A stretch of 64,000 nt of DNA from Streptomyces sp. TS71-3 (GCF_018327685.1 NZ_BNEL01000001.1:62001-126000), one strand, 5' to 3'. Counted from the first letter of the stretch, positions 9,001 to 16,574 are shown. Notes: a model not told the origin generated them from the letters alone. Numbers and translations are program-made.

Positions 9001-9174
9001 TCAGCCCAGGATGCCGCGCACGGGCTGGCCCGTGACGCGGGCGATCGTGTCGAAGTCCGCGTCCTGGTGCAGCACGGTCAGCTTGTGGTGCCGGGCGGTG
9101 GCGGAGACCAGCAGGTCGACCAGGCCCGCGTAGGAAACGGAGAAACCGCGGCTCGCCGTGAGGTAGATCGCCAT
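9001..9174 (-). pseudogene. PIN-domain toxin remnant fused to duplicated MFS codons
   Basis: A 57-codon frame. Its first 18-19 codons (MAIYLTASRGFSVSYAGL) are a copy of residues 41-58 of the MFS protein encoded at 18122-19447, carried by the 64-bp repeat. After the repeat it changes in frame to VDLLVSATARHHKLTVLHQD and ADFDTIARVTGQPVRGILG, the C-terminal end of a VapC-like PIN ribonuclease, which normally has about 90 more residues containing the first catalytic acids. No antitoxin gene is adjacent. It is a recombination scar and unlikely to be functional. Confidence 0.8.
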
Positions 9175-9180
9175 GAAGGT
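9117..9180. repeat. 64-bp direct repeat, left copy
   Basis: Identical over 64 bp to 19270-19333 and in the same orientation, 10,153 bp apart. Identity stops sharply on both sides. The native copy is the right one, inside an intact MFS gene. Candidate attachment-site-like or recombination boundary. Confidence 0.95.
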
Positions 9181-9412
9181 AGCTCTTCGCTACACCGTAC
9201 GCAACGCGAGCGGCGGGTGACCGCGTGTCCTTGCCGTGGGGCCCGTTCGGGGCGTCGGGGGTGGCGGCGAAGGGGCCGCGTATGCCCGTGCTCGCAGGGC
9301 CCAGTGAGGTACCAGCAGGTGGAGTAGTACAGCGCCGCTACGGTCTGTATCGGCCGATCACTCCTGCTTCGGGAGGTTGACTCCTATAGGCGCCGACGGG
9401 TGATCATGGGGC

Positions 9413-9997
9413 ATGACTCGCGCTCTCTCGACGCCGCCCGTCATCGAAACTGGCTCCCTCGCCGGGTCCCCGCAGCCCCTGCTTTCTGGTGCTGAAGGCC
9501 TGTTGCTACGTCCCTGGGAAGCGGCCGACGCGCCAGTGTTCCTTGCCGCTTATCAAGACAACGAGATCCGGCGCTGGCACACGCGACGCCCCACGTCCGA
9601 GGTCCAAGTCAGGGAGTGGTTCGCGGCCTATCACCAGGATTGGGCAGGCGAGAAAGGCGGCCATTGGGCTGTTACCCGTGACGGCGCTGGCGTGCTCGGC
9701 CGGATCGCACTGCGCGGCATGGACTTCGACGACGGCATTGGCAAGGTCGCGTACTGGACACTCCCGGCCGCCCGCGGCTCCGGCGTTGCCACCCGTGCCC
9801 TTGCGGCGCTCACGGCCTGGGCTGTGGACGAAGTCGGCTTCCATCGCCTGGAACTGGACCACTCGACCCGAAACGGAGCCTCGTGCCGGGTCGCCACGAA
9901 AGCCGGCTACTCCCTGGAGGGCACTAAGCGCAGCGCCGCATTGCACGATGACGGACGACACGACATGCACTTGCACGCCCACGTGCAGGGTGATTGA
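9413..9997 (+). CDS. GNAT family N-acetyltransferase (RimJ/RimL-like)
   Basis: A 194-residue protein from ATG 9413. It carries the RimJ/RimL-type acetyltransferase fold: LLLRPWEAADAPVFLAAYQD at the N-terminus, WAVTRDGAGVLGRIALR, the strand KVAYWTLPAARGSGVATRAL with the acetyl-CoA pyrophosphate loop (RGSGVATRAL), and HRLELDHSTRNGASCRVATKAGY. The family acetylates amino groups of proteins, peptides or small molecules; the acceptor is not evident. It is the only rightward gene in the left half of the island and faces the lasso operon tail to tail. Confidence 0.85.
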   Translation: MTRALSTPPVIETGSLAGSPQPLLSGAEGLLLRPWEAADAPVFLAAYQDNEIRRWHTRRPTSEVQVREWFAAYHQDWAGEKGGHWAVTRDGAGVLGRIALRGMDFDDGIGKVAYWTLPAARGSGVATRALAALTAWAVDEVGFHRLELDHSTRNGASCRVATKAGYSLEGTKRSAALHDDGRHDMHLHAHVQGD

Positions 9998-10114
9998 TTC
10001 CTAGTGGTCACGTGATCGACTGGACATGGTTGCGGCGAAGGCGCCGAGCATGGATCCGCCCGCCGGGGCGCGGGAGGCACCGACGGGCGGAGACGGCCAG
10101 GAGTGGGGAACCTG

Positions 10115-10678
10115 TCAGCGTGCGTCCTGGGCCACCGCGGACTGGCCCGGGAAGTCTTCCGGCAGAGCGTCCATGATGATCTCGTCGACCGGCTTTCCCA
10201 TCCAGTAACCCGACTGGCGTAGTCGGCCGACCTCCCGGAAGCCGGCTTTCTCGTAGGCTGCGAGGCCCTTTGCGTTGGGTTCGAGCACCTTGAGCCAGAT
10301 CATGCGGAGTGCGCCGAGGTGGAATCCCCAATCCAGGGTGAGACGGGCGGCCTCGGTCGCGTAGCCCTGGCCGCGTGCTTCGGGCGCGAGCAGGATCACG
10401 AACTCGGCCGTCCGCACGAACGTGTTGACCTGGAGCGTGGTCATGCCGATGGCCGCGTTGTCTTCGAGTCGTACGACTTCGAACTGCGGGTACCGGTCGT
10501 TGCCGCGCTGGCGCTCCCAGCCGCCGGCGCGGACTTCCCAGGCTTGGGGGAACTGATTGCCATATCCGAGGATCGTGCCGGGGTCGTTCTCCCACCTGTG
10601 GTACTCGGGCAGCAGGTCGTGCCGGGGCAGGCCCAAAGCGAGGCGGTCGCCCTTGATGAGGATGTGCGGGTCACTCAC
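10115..10678 (-). CDS. GNAT acetyltransferase coupled to the lasso-peptide operon
   Basis: A 187-residue GNAT protein. Its GTG start (10678) overlaps the TGA of the lasso B gene (GTGA), so it is translationally coupled and the last gene of that operon. Motifs: DRLALGLPRHDLLPEYHRWEND, EFVILLAPEARGQGYATEAA (acetyl-CoA loop RGQGYATEA), and LKVLEPNAKGLAAYEKAGFREVG. In albusnodin-type lasso clusters a GNAT acetylates a Lys of the precursor core. The predicted core here has a single Lys (position 10), a plausible acceptor. That function is inferred from operon context. Confidence 0.85.
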   Translation of the reverse strand: MSDPHILIKGDRLALGLPRHDLLPEYHRWENDPGTILGYGNQFPQAWEVRAGGWERQRGNDRYPQFEVVRLEDNAAIGMTTLQVNTFVRTAEFVILLAPEARGQGYATEAARLTLDWGFHLGALRMIWLKVLEPNAKGLAAYEKAGFREVGRLRQSGYWMGKPVDEIIMDALPEDFPGQSAVAQDAR

Positions 10679-11298
10679 GGTGTTGTCTCCCCTTGGCCCT
10701 CGCGTGCGGGGCCGGGTCCATCGGGTGTGTAGGTCGCGCCGTAGAGCGCGGTATCGGGCCGTTCCTCGACCGGTGCGCCGTGTTGGTCAACGAGCCAGGC
10801 ATGGAGCCGTACAGGGTCGATGGCGACGCCGTGCCGCCACTCGGCGCGGCGCCCGGCGGCGGCGAGGAGCACCGCGGCGGCCGTCGATTCCTCCAGGCAG
10901 GCCCAACGCGTGGGCATCGGCCACGAGGCCCAGCGCACAGCGCGAACAGCGTATCGAGCCTGATGACCTGTCACAGGGCGCAGCGATCGGCCGCAGCATG
11001 CGAGGCGGACGAGGCGGCGGAAGCGCCAACGGCCGCCTACCCGGACAGCCGCGGTGACGAGCACCGCGAGCACGGCGCCGAGGCGCCACTGCAAGGGGAC
11101 TCTGCGGTATGCGGGGAGCACGGCGGGTACCTCGACGGTGCCCCACGATGCGGCGGCTTCGTCGAGACGCACGACGGTCGCGGCGAGGTCCGTTGGCTGC
11201 TTCGGCACGGTGCGCAACTTCGTTGTTCCGGTGTCGTAGTCGACGAGTACGCACGCGTGCGGGAAGAGGGCGGCCACCGTGTGGGGTGCGGGGTTCAC
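10675..11298 (-). CDS. Lasso-peptide leader peptidase (B2-type transglutaminase-like protein, possibly fused B1)
   Basis: A 207-residue protein starting at GTG 11298, overlapping the lasC stop by 4 bp. The C-terminal part is the B2 cysteine-protease/transglutaminase-like domain: Cys in RWACLEESTAAAVLLAAAGR, His in VRLHAWLVDQHG, with a nearby Asp completing a Cys-His-Asp set. It removes the leader before ring closure. The N-terminal 65 residues (HACVLVDYDTGTTKLRTVP and following helix) resemble the strand pattern of a RiPP recognition element. No separate B1 gene is nearby, so this could be a divergent B1-B2 fusion; that is inference. Confidence 0.82.
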   Translation of the reverse strand: MNPAPHTVAALFPHACVLVDYDTGTTKLRTVPKQPTDLAATVVRLDEAAASWGTVEVPAVLPAYRRVPLQWRLGAVLAVLVTAAVRVGGRWRFRRLVRLACCGRSLRPVTGHQARYAVRAVRWASWPMPTRWACLEESTAAAVLLAAAGRRAEWRHGVAIDPVRLHAWLVDQHGAPVEERPDTALYGATYTPDGPGPAREGQGETTP

Positions 11299-12971
11299 CG
11301 GATGCCTGCCCGTGCCGGAGTGGTCCAGGTGGTTGCTGGGGCGCTCTGTACGGTCCTGAGCCAGGTTTCCGCGGCCACGGCGGGCAGCAGCGCCGGCCAG
11401 ACCGTGTTAGCGCCCAGAGCGGCGGCCTGAAGCGTCTTGCGCAGCGGGGCGGGGTCGATGAGTCCTCGCGCGGCGAGGTGGCCGTCTGCGAGGTCGAGCA
11501 GCCGCGGGAGGTTCGCCCGTAGGCCACGGTGGAAGTCCTGCACGAACATGCCCTTCGCGGCGCGTGTGCGGTGCGCCTCGGGCAGCAGGTCGCGGCACGC
11601 GTCGACGAGCAGTGGCTTGTACCGGCGCGCGGAGAACCGATCCCAGGGAGGCACGGAGACCACGGCATCGAGCACGTTGCCGTCGAAGTACGGGTTGTTC
11701 AGCTCGACGCCGAGGGAGTCGGCGAGCTGCGTATCGGCGTGAGCAGCCCGTGCGACGGTGCGAATCGAGGTGATCAGCGCCTCGTCGGCGCCGCCGGCCG
11801 GCCGAGCCGGGGCGGGCATGTCTGCGATGAGCCAGGCCGGCCGTGCGAGCCAGGGGCGGGCGACTCTCTGCGTGTCCCCATGTAGCGCCGCGGTTATCAG
11901 CGGGAGCGGAGAGACGCGGCGCAGCCGGGCCCAGTCGAGGGCGTCTTTGGTCATGCGGAGCCATCGGCGGTGGCGCGCGAGGTCGACGAGGTGGGTTGGC
12001 GAGGGCAGGAACAGGTTGTCGCCCCCGTCGCCTGTTAGGTGGCAGGCGATGCCCTTGTGTGCCGTGAACCGGAGCTGATCCGACAGCATCGCCCATACCG
12101 CGGTGGATGGCGGGGGCTCGTCGGATGCGGGCAGCGGCTCGTCGGCTGGTGTGAAGGGCAGGTGCCGCGTTTCCAGTGGGAACAGCGTTCGATTCAGTCC
12201 GGTGACGTTGAGGGTCTGGGCGTAGTGCAGGTCACCGCTGTCTGTGAGCACGCCGGTGGGGTGGGTGGTTACGGCGGTGATGGAGCCGTATTGCGCGGCG
12301 ATCACTGCGAGGGTGGTCGAGTCCATACCGGCGAGGTCGGTCGACGAGGGTCTGCCGGCGACGCGTGCGCGGACTCCTTCGGTGAGTGCGTGGCGGATGG
12401 CGGGCAGGGCAGCCTCGCGTCGTCGAGTGGTCGGTTCCCACCATGGAGAACACTGCGCGGTGGCGTCGCTGAGCAAGAGCTGATGTCCGGCGGCGACCGG
12501 GGCGACGCCGGCCCAGGCGCTCCGGCCGGGAACGGGTGCCTTCTTGTCCCAGAGGTACGAGGCGAGCCATTCGGTATCGACCTGCCCGCCCACCAGGCTG
12601 GAGAGGGCACGCGCGCTTGACGCCCAGAGCAGCCCGTCGGGGGTGTTGACCGTGTAGAGGGGGCACGCGCCGGAGGGGTCGGCGATGACCTCGACGACGT
12701 CGCCGTATCCGTAACGAAGCGCGGTGAAGGAGCCGGCCCAGGCTCCGGCCGTTCGGGCGAAGTCGAGGGCCGTAAGTGCGTGGGTCAGGTCGCCGTCATC
12801 GGCCGAACAGGGGCCGAACACCACGACACCTACGCCTCGGCCGGTGGTTATGCGCATATGGCGGGGTGTCCACTTTCCGGCCGTCCATAACAGGGGAGTG
12901 GTCGAGATGACGTCAGCGCCCGTGGGGGCGATGCGCGGGCCGCGGGGTGCGCAGCCGCCGAACCATCGCAT
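11295..12971 (-). CDS. Lasso-peptide macrolactam synthetase (asparagine synthetase-like, LasC)
   Basis: A 558-residue ATP-dependent cyclase of the asparagine-synthetase B family. The start ATG 12971 has GAAGGGAA upstream. The N-terminal half is a degenerate glutaminase-like domain (VVVFGPCSADDGDLTHAL, YGYGDVVEVIADPSGACPLY). The synthetase half has the PP-loop STDLAGMDSTTLAVIA, then HLTGDGGDNLF, and the C-terminal ELNNPYFDGNVLDAVV and KGMFVQDFHRGLR motifs shared with lasso cyclases. It adenylates the ring-forming Glu/Asp side chain for attack by Gly1. It follows lasA after a strong hairpin and is coupled to the B gene. Confidence 0.92.
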   Translation of the reverse strand: MRWFGGCAPRGPRIAPTGADVISTTPLLWTAGKWTPRHMRITTGRGVGVVVFGPCSADDGDLTHALTALDFARTAGAWAGSFTALRYGYGDVVEVIADPSGACPLYTVNTPDGLLWASSARALSSLVGGQVDTEWLASYLWDKKAPVPGRSAWAGVAPVAAGHQLLLSDATAQCSPWWEPTTRRREAALPAIRHALTEGVRARVAGRPSSTDLAGMDSTTLAVIAAQYGSITAVTTHPTGVLTDSGDLHYAQTLNVTGLNRTLFPLETRHLPFTPADEPLPASDEPPPSTAVWAMLSDQLRFTAHKGIACHLTGDGGDNLFLPSPTHLVDLARHRRWLRMTKDALDWARLRRVSPLPLITAALHGDTQRVARPWLARPAWLIADMPAPARPAGGADEALITSIRTVARAAHADTQLADSLGVELNNPYFDGNVLDAVVSVPPWDRFSARRYKPLLVDACRDLLPEAHRTRAAKGMFVQDFHRGLRANLPRLLDLADGHLAARGLIDPAPLRKTLQAAALGANTVWPALLPAVAAETWLRTVQSAPATTWTTPARAGIR

Positions 12972-13003
12972 TGCAGTTCCCTTCTGTGGTCTGGAGACGC
13001 GAA

Positions 13004-13030
13004 ACGGCGGCCCCCCGTGGGGGCCGCCGT
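13004..13030 (-). terminator. Intercistronic hairpin between lasA and lasC
   Basis: Perfect 12-bp stem (ACGGCGGCCCCC / GGGGGCCGCCGT) with a 3-nt loop, 10 bp after the lasA stop and 33 bp before lasC. It probably attenuates transcription or stabilises the precursor mRNA, so that precursor exceeds enzyme, as in other lasso operons. Confidence 0.75.
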
Positions 13031-13039
13031 CCGTTGGGT

Positions 13040-13180
13040 CTAGTCGTACGGCTCTTGCTTGTTCTCGGTGCTCTGCTGGTCGCTGCCGCGGGTCAGGGTT
13101 GCTGCGTCACCGAGATCGATGACGAGTTCCTCGCCGTCGTGCGTGCTGGGCGCCGCGGAAGTGGTGGCCGATTCGCGCAT
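13040..13180 (-). CDS. Lasso-peptide precursor (LasA)
   Basis: A 46-residue precursor from ATG 13180 (AAGGGGGG about 10 nt upstream). Predicted leader is 31 residues, ending LVIDLGDAATLTR, with the conserved Thr at -2. Predicted core is GSDQQSTENKQEPYD. Glu8 is the only acid at position 7-9, so a Gly1-Glu8 isopeptide ring and a 7-residue tail NKQEPYD are expected; Lys10 is the likely acetylation site. Calculated monoisotopic mass of the cyclised core is 1706.70 Da, or 1748.71 Da if acetylated. The cyclase gene follows immediately. Confidence 0.88.
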   Translation of the reverse strand: MRESATTSAAPSTHDGEELVIDLGDAATLTRGSDQQSTENKQEPYD

Positions 13181-13254
13181 CTGCTGTCACCCCCCTTCTC
13201 CTCCCGAACCGAGGTGGAGCAACCGCGCTCTCGACAGTCGGGCAATCGAACATC

Positions 13255-13264
13255 CTTGCGCAAG
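13255..13264. promoter_or_regulatory. Palindrome upstream of lasA
   Basis: CTTGCGCAAG, a perfect 10-bp palindrome 75 bp upstream of the lasA start in the 123-bp gap to the HhH-GPD gene, where the operon promoter is expected. Possible operator; no regulator identified. Confidence 0.3.
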
Positions 13265-13303
13265 AGCGCGAAATGGATAGGTGGTCGGTGGTGCGCCGGC
13301 GCG

Positions 13304-14140
13304 CTATGGGGCGACCGTTGCCTCGCTGGGCAGAGCCGTGTGGGCGCGGCTCGCCCAAGCCAGGGTGTAGAGGGTCAGGGCATGGAGGTGCGTCCGGCTG
13401 TCGTTGGCGAAATGACGCCATCGTCGGGCGAACACGTGGTCGAGGCCGGGCAGCGGCATCCCGGGGAGGACTCGACGAGCGCAGGTACGCAAGGCGTGGT
13501 CGGTGAGCGGGTAGACGGAGAAGTCGCCCGTGAAGTCCGCTGCGGCGGCGGCAGCGGTCCACGGACGGATGCCGGGTACGACGTCGAGCGCCTTGACCAG
13601 TTCTTCGGGCGCGAGTTCCTCCCACGCGCTGCCGTGCTCGGTGAAGGCGGCAGCGGCGGCACGCAGTTTCCGGGACTGGAACTTGGTTCCGGCCTCGATG
13701 AATGCCTCGTCGGGCAAGTCCAGAACGGCCACGGGGGAGGGCACCAGGGGAAGGGGACCCGCGGGAGTCTCGACTTTCTCGCCCATGGTGCACCAGCGGC
13801 GATACGTGCCGCGGGCTTGGCCGGCCCTCACGACTTGTCGGAGAATCGCGGTCGTGATCGCGTCCCACAGTGAGGGATTGGTCAAGCGCTGGACGTTGCC
13901 CAAGGTGGCGAGCATCCTGACCAGCGGGCGGGCGTCAGTGGTGCAAGGCAACTCATGCGGCGCGATACGCGGCGCCGGCGGCGCCGCAGCGTCGTCGCTG
14001 CCGATCGAGACCAGGACCAGACCGGCCGAGCGCTTCCAGTAGGCGAGCCACGGTTCGCCGTCATGAACGACGAGGCGTACGAGCTCGCCTGCCGGTCGGA
14101 GAAGCCGTCCGGGATGGTCGGCGGAAAGTGTGGTGATCAC
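13304..14140 (-). CDS. HhH-GPD (AlkA-like) DNA glycosylase family protein
   Basis: A 278-residue protein from GTG 14140. Residues 90-260 follow the AlkA/HhH-GPD pattern: LWDAITTAILRQVVRAGQARGTYRR, then KFQSRKLRAAAAAF, the hairpin ALDVVPGIRPWTAAAAAADF and the downstream Asp in YPLTDHALRTCARR, at the position of the catalytic Asp of base-excision glycosylases. It lies upstream of lasA on the same strand with a 123-bp gap. It could be an independent repair gene or read into the lasso operon. The first 80 residues are less conserved. Confidence 0.75.
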   Translation of the reverse strand: MITTLSADHPGRLLRPAGELVRLVVHDGEPWLAYWKRSAGLVLVSIGSDDAAAPPAPRIAPHELPCTTDARPLVRMLATLGNVQRLTNPSLWDAITTAILRQVVRAGQARGTYRRWCTMGEKVETPAGPLPLVPSPVAVLDLPDEAFIEAGTKFQSRKLRAAAAAFTEHGSAWEELAPEELVKALDVVPGIRPWTAAAAAADFTGDFSVYPLTDHALRTCARRVLPGMPLPGLDHVFARRWRHFANDSRTHLHALTLYTLAWASRAHTALPSEATVAP

Positions 14141-14293
14141 GAGTTCTTGCCCCCGTGAGTGGCGAACGTGGCGCTTCGCATTGGTGTCATGGAGTCCACT
14201 CCGAAAGATCAGGTGGGAGGTGCGACCCTTGCCCCGAAACGGTCGCCGTGGGGTCGTGCTGGTGTGGCTGTTGGCTGAGGAACGGGCCCCAGG

Positions 14294-14938
14294 TCACGCG
14301 AGGCTCACCTGCGGTAGGCACTGGCCCGGGTCGTGTGGGGGAACGGCGGGGGTCAGGATCGGGCGGGCCGAGAGGCGGTATCGCAGCTCGCTGTCGACCG
14401 CGCAGAACGTGTAGAGGGACCCGTCGCGCATGGCCTTCAGGGCTTGGTCGTGCTCGGCGATGTCTCCCGGCCACATGCGGAAGGCCGTTGCGGGATCGCA
14501 TCCGTCCTCGCCGACGAGCCCCACGGCGATGGGATCCAGGATCGCGGGCGGCGCCCACCGGCTTTCAGGAGCCGGGTCGATGCAGTCCGCGAAATGGCGC
14601 GCCTGCCGCTCCATCCAGCGAACGGCGAGGCGCGGGGAGGGAGCGCGGTAACCGGCGATCAGCCACTCGCGGGAGCCGTCGAGCGTGGAGATGACGCACT
14701 CGCACCAGATCCCATCGCGCGAGGGCGGGACGAATACCGGGCCGGACGGCAATGCGGCCGGGCCGCTGGTCGAGCCCGGTTCCGGGCCCTGAGCTTCGCG
14801 CGGTGCGGGCGATGGACGGCGACCGGTGCCTTGTGCGCTGCTCCGGCCTCGGTGGCGGTGCTGTCCAGGTGCGGGCAGTACGACGCAAAATACGGCGATG
14901 AGGGTCACGGCAAGGGCTCTCGCTATAAGGTGACGCAC
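14294..14938 (-). CDS. Exported protein of unknown function
   Basis: A 214-residue frame from GTG 14938 with GGAG 8 nt upstream. The N-terminus is a Sec signal (VRHLIARALAVTLIAVFCVV, then LPAPGQ), followed by a Pro/Gly/Arg-rich linker to about residue 70 and a compact region with four or more Cys (WCECVIS, FADCIDP, GEDGCDP, FCAVD, GQCLP) and WMERQARHFADC. I do not recognise the family. The Cys content fits a disulfide-stabilised extracellular protein. It precedes the HhH-GPD gene by about 150 bp. Confidence 0.65.
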   Translation of the reverse strand: MRHLIARALAVTLIAVFCVVLPAPGQHRHRGRSSAQGTGRRPSPAPREAQGPEPGSTSGPAALPSGPVFVPPSRDGIWCECVISTLDGSREWLIAGYRAPSPRLAVRWMERQARHFADCIDPAPESRWAPPAILDPIAVGLVGEDGCDPATAFRMWPGDIAEHDQALKAMRDGSLYTFCAVDSELRYRLSARPILTPAVPPHDPGQCLPQVSLA

Positions 14939-15129
14939 GTTGTCAGCTCCGTCTCAGTGGGTGTAGCTGATGGCCACGCCCCGGGGGTGTTCGCCCACCC
15001 CGCGGGGGGTTTCTTGCGTGTGGATGGTCCGTCCTCGGCCGCCGTCGACCGAGGACGGACCTGCCCGGCGCGCCCGGCCTGACGAGCCCATGACGCTGCT
15101 CGCCATAGCTCACGGGCAGGCCGGGCGGC

Positions 15130-15375
15130 TTAGGACTTCCCCGCGGCCGGCCGTTGGCTGGGCCCGCGCCGCCGCGGGGGGCACACGGGATTGCAGGTGT
15201 AGAGCTGGAACGCGTTGCCGTGCTGGTCGCGCACGGGGGAACCGTGCATGCGCGCGGCCCGGCCGAGGTACCGATTGCACAGAGCACACGTGATGCCCAT
15301 GACCTGATGCGGGTGCAGGCGAGCGAGGTCGAGCTGTGTCTCGGCAGGTTTGCGTTCCGGGGGCGCCACGGTCAC
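15130..15375 (-). CDS. Small putative zinc-ribbon protein
   Basis: 81 residues from GTG 15375, which overlaps the upstream TGA by 4 bp (GTGA). Two Cys pairs (CALC and CNPVC, about 30 residues apart, flanking HGSPVRDQHGNAFQLY) suggest a small zinc ribbon. It is the last of five genes chained by 4-bp overlaps from 16520. Function unknown. Confidence 0.65.
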   Translation of the reverse strand: MTVAPPERKPAETQLDLARLHPHQVMGITCALCNRYLGRAARMHGSPVRDQHGNAFQLYTCNPVCPPRRRGPSQRPAAGKS

Positions 15376-15635
15376 GACGCGCCGCCGTCGAGCTGCTGTT
15401 CGGGGTCGTGTTTCTGCACGTCCGTGAGGAAGCGCTCGACGACTTCGCCGACGTTCACCAGGGCTTGCGGGGTGCCCTTCTCCGGGTCGTACAGGTGAGA
15501 GTGGACCTGCCCCGAGGCATCCGTCGTGCAGACGATGCCGGCCTCGAACAGCGCGGCGTCGACCCGGTCTCTCACCTCGGCGGCGAGCTGCAAGAACGTG
15601 CGCGCACGATCTCTGTTTGTCCTGGGAGTGGTCAC
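15372..15635 (-). CDS. Hypothetical protein of the coupled small-gene operon
   Basis: 87 residues from GTG 15635, with AGGGAGG 6 nt upstream and a GTGA overlap with the preceding gene. Predicted helical N-terminus (RDRARTFLQLAAEVRDRVDA), then ALFEAGIVCTTDASGQVHSH, and an acidic C-terminal helix (VVERFLTDVQKHDPEQQL). No recognised domain. Confidence 0.62.
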   Translation of the reverse strand: MTTPRTNRDRARTFLQLAAEVRDRVDAALFEAGIVCTTDASGQVHSHLYDPEKGTPQALVNVGEVVERFLTDVQKHDPEQQLDGGAS

Positions 15636-15865
15636 GGCGCACCTCCCTGCCATCGCGCGTGGACGACCGTCACCGTGAACGTGGGAGAAGCGGTGAACTG
15701 GGCGTGCGGCCGTCCACAACGGCCCCCGCTCGCGGTCGTGAGCGGCACGGGCCCGGTGGCAGCGTCCCTTGGAGAGGAGACCGCCGGAGCGAGCAGCGTG
15801 CGCCGGTGCGTTCCAGGGGCACGGAAGAGGCTGCGCAGCAACCAGTCGAGAGCACGGCACATCAC
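15632..15865 (-). CDS. Hypothetical protein of the coupled small-gene operon
   Basis: 77 residues from ATG 15865, overlapping the upstream stop (ATGA) and the downstream GTG. N-terminal MMCRALDWLLRSLFRAPGTH is an amphipathic basic helix; the rest is Thr/Ala/Pro-rich. No recognised domain; supported mainly by coupling on both sides. Confidence 0.5.
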   Translation of the reverse strand: MMCRALDWLLRSLFRAPGTHRRTLLAPAVSSPRDAATGPVPLTTASGGRCGRPHAQFTASPTFTVTVVHARWQGGAP

Positions 15866-16032
15866 GGACCCCCGTAAAGCGCGCCGCGAGCCTCGGTTCG
15901 GTCGTTCACCTCGTGCAGCTTCGCCAACATCTCGCGGTGGTCGACGGTGCCCTGCTGGTTGTCCTGCTGGGGCTCTTCCTGGGGCGTGGGCTGGTCACCT
16001 TGTGAGGGCTGCTCCGCAGATTCCTTGCTCAC
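15862..16032 (-). CDS. Small acidic Gln-rich hypothetical protein
   Basis: 56 residues from GTG 16032, overlapping the upstream TGA (GTGA). Gln/Pro/Glu-rich N-terminal half (SQGDQPTPQEEPQQDNQQG), then a helix DHREMLAKLHEVNDRTEARG. No recognised domain. Its place in the coupled chain is the main support. Confidence 0.52.
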   Translation of the reverse strand: MSKESAEQPSQGDQPTPQEEPQQDNQQGTVDHREMLAKLHEVNDRTEARGALYGGP

Positions 16033-16520
16033 CAGGGTTCGCCTCCCTGCTGTTCTGCGAGGCTCGTCGCGGCGCGGTCCCACCAGTGGAAAAAGAGCAC
16101 CCTGTTCGTGCGCTGGATCACCTCGAACGCTTCCCTGACCTGCTCCGAGAACAGTTGATCCAGGAACGTCATGAACTGCTCGACACCCGCGTCGAGGCTT
16201 GGCAGGCAGACACCCGCTCGATCCGCCAAGGGGATGAGGTCGGCCCGCATCTTGCCCACGACTCGGGCGACCGCGAGCGGGTCCACCAACGAGGACGGGT
16301 CTTCGATCTCGGCATGCCAAGTGCCGTAGCGCTCAAGCTCCGCAGAGTGCAGACCTCGCTCGACCAACGGGGACGTACCTACTGAGGGAGTGGGGAGGGC
16401 TGTCCGCCTCGACGGCTGCTCGGTCGCCTCGCAGGCACGTAAGCCGGCCGAGCTTCGAGCGGACGCCTTCCGTCGTTGAATACTCGCCCCAGTCTTGATC
16501 ACGCCCTGATTCACCGTCAT
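16029..16520 (-). CDS. Hypothetical protein, first gene of the coupled operon
   Basis: 163 residues from ATG 16520 (AAAGGA just upstream). After a variable basic region, residues 60-155 look folded and helical: AELERYGTWHAEIEDPSSLV, DPLAVARVVGKMRADLIPLA, GVEQFMTFLDQLFSEQVREA, FFHWWDRAATSLAEQ. I do not recognise the family. It heads a five-gene chain in which every junction overlaps by 4 bp, transcribed away from the XRE regulator, a layout typical of a regulator and its targets. Confidence 0.62.
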   Translation of the reverse strand: MTVNQGVIKTGASIQRRKASARSSAGLRACEATEQPSRRTALPTPSVGTSPLVERGLHSAELERYGTWHAEIEDPSSLVDPLAVARVVGKMRADLIPLADRAGVCLPSLDAGVEQFMTFLDQLFSEQVREAFEVIQRTNRVLFFHWWDRAATSLAEQQGGEPW

Positions 16521-16574
16521 GTCCTTTGCTGTGAAAGCCCCTGTTCACGGGGGCTGATGCGGGGACCTGCTGAC

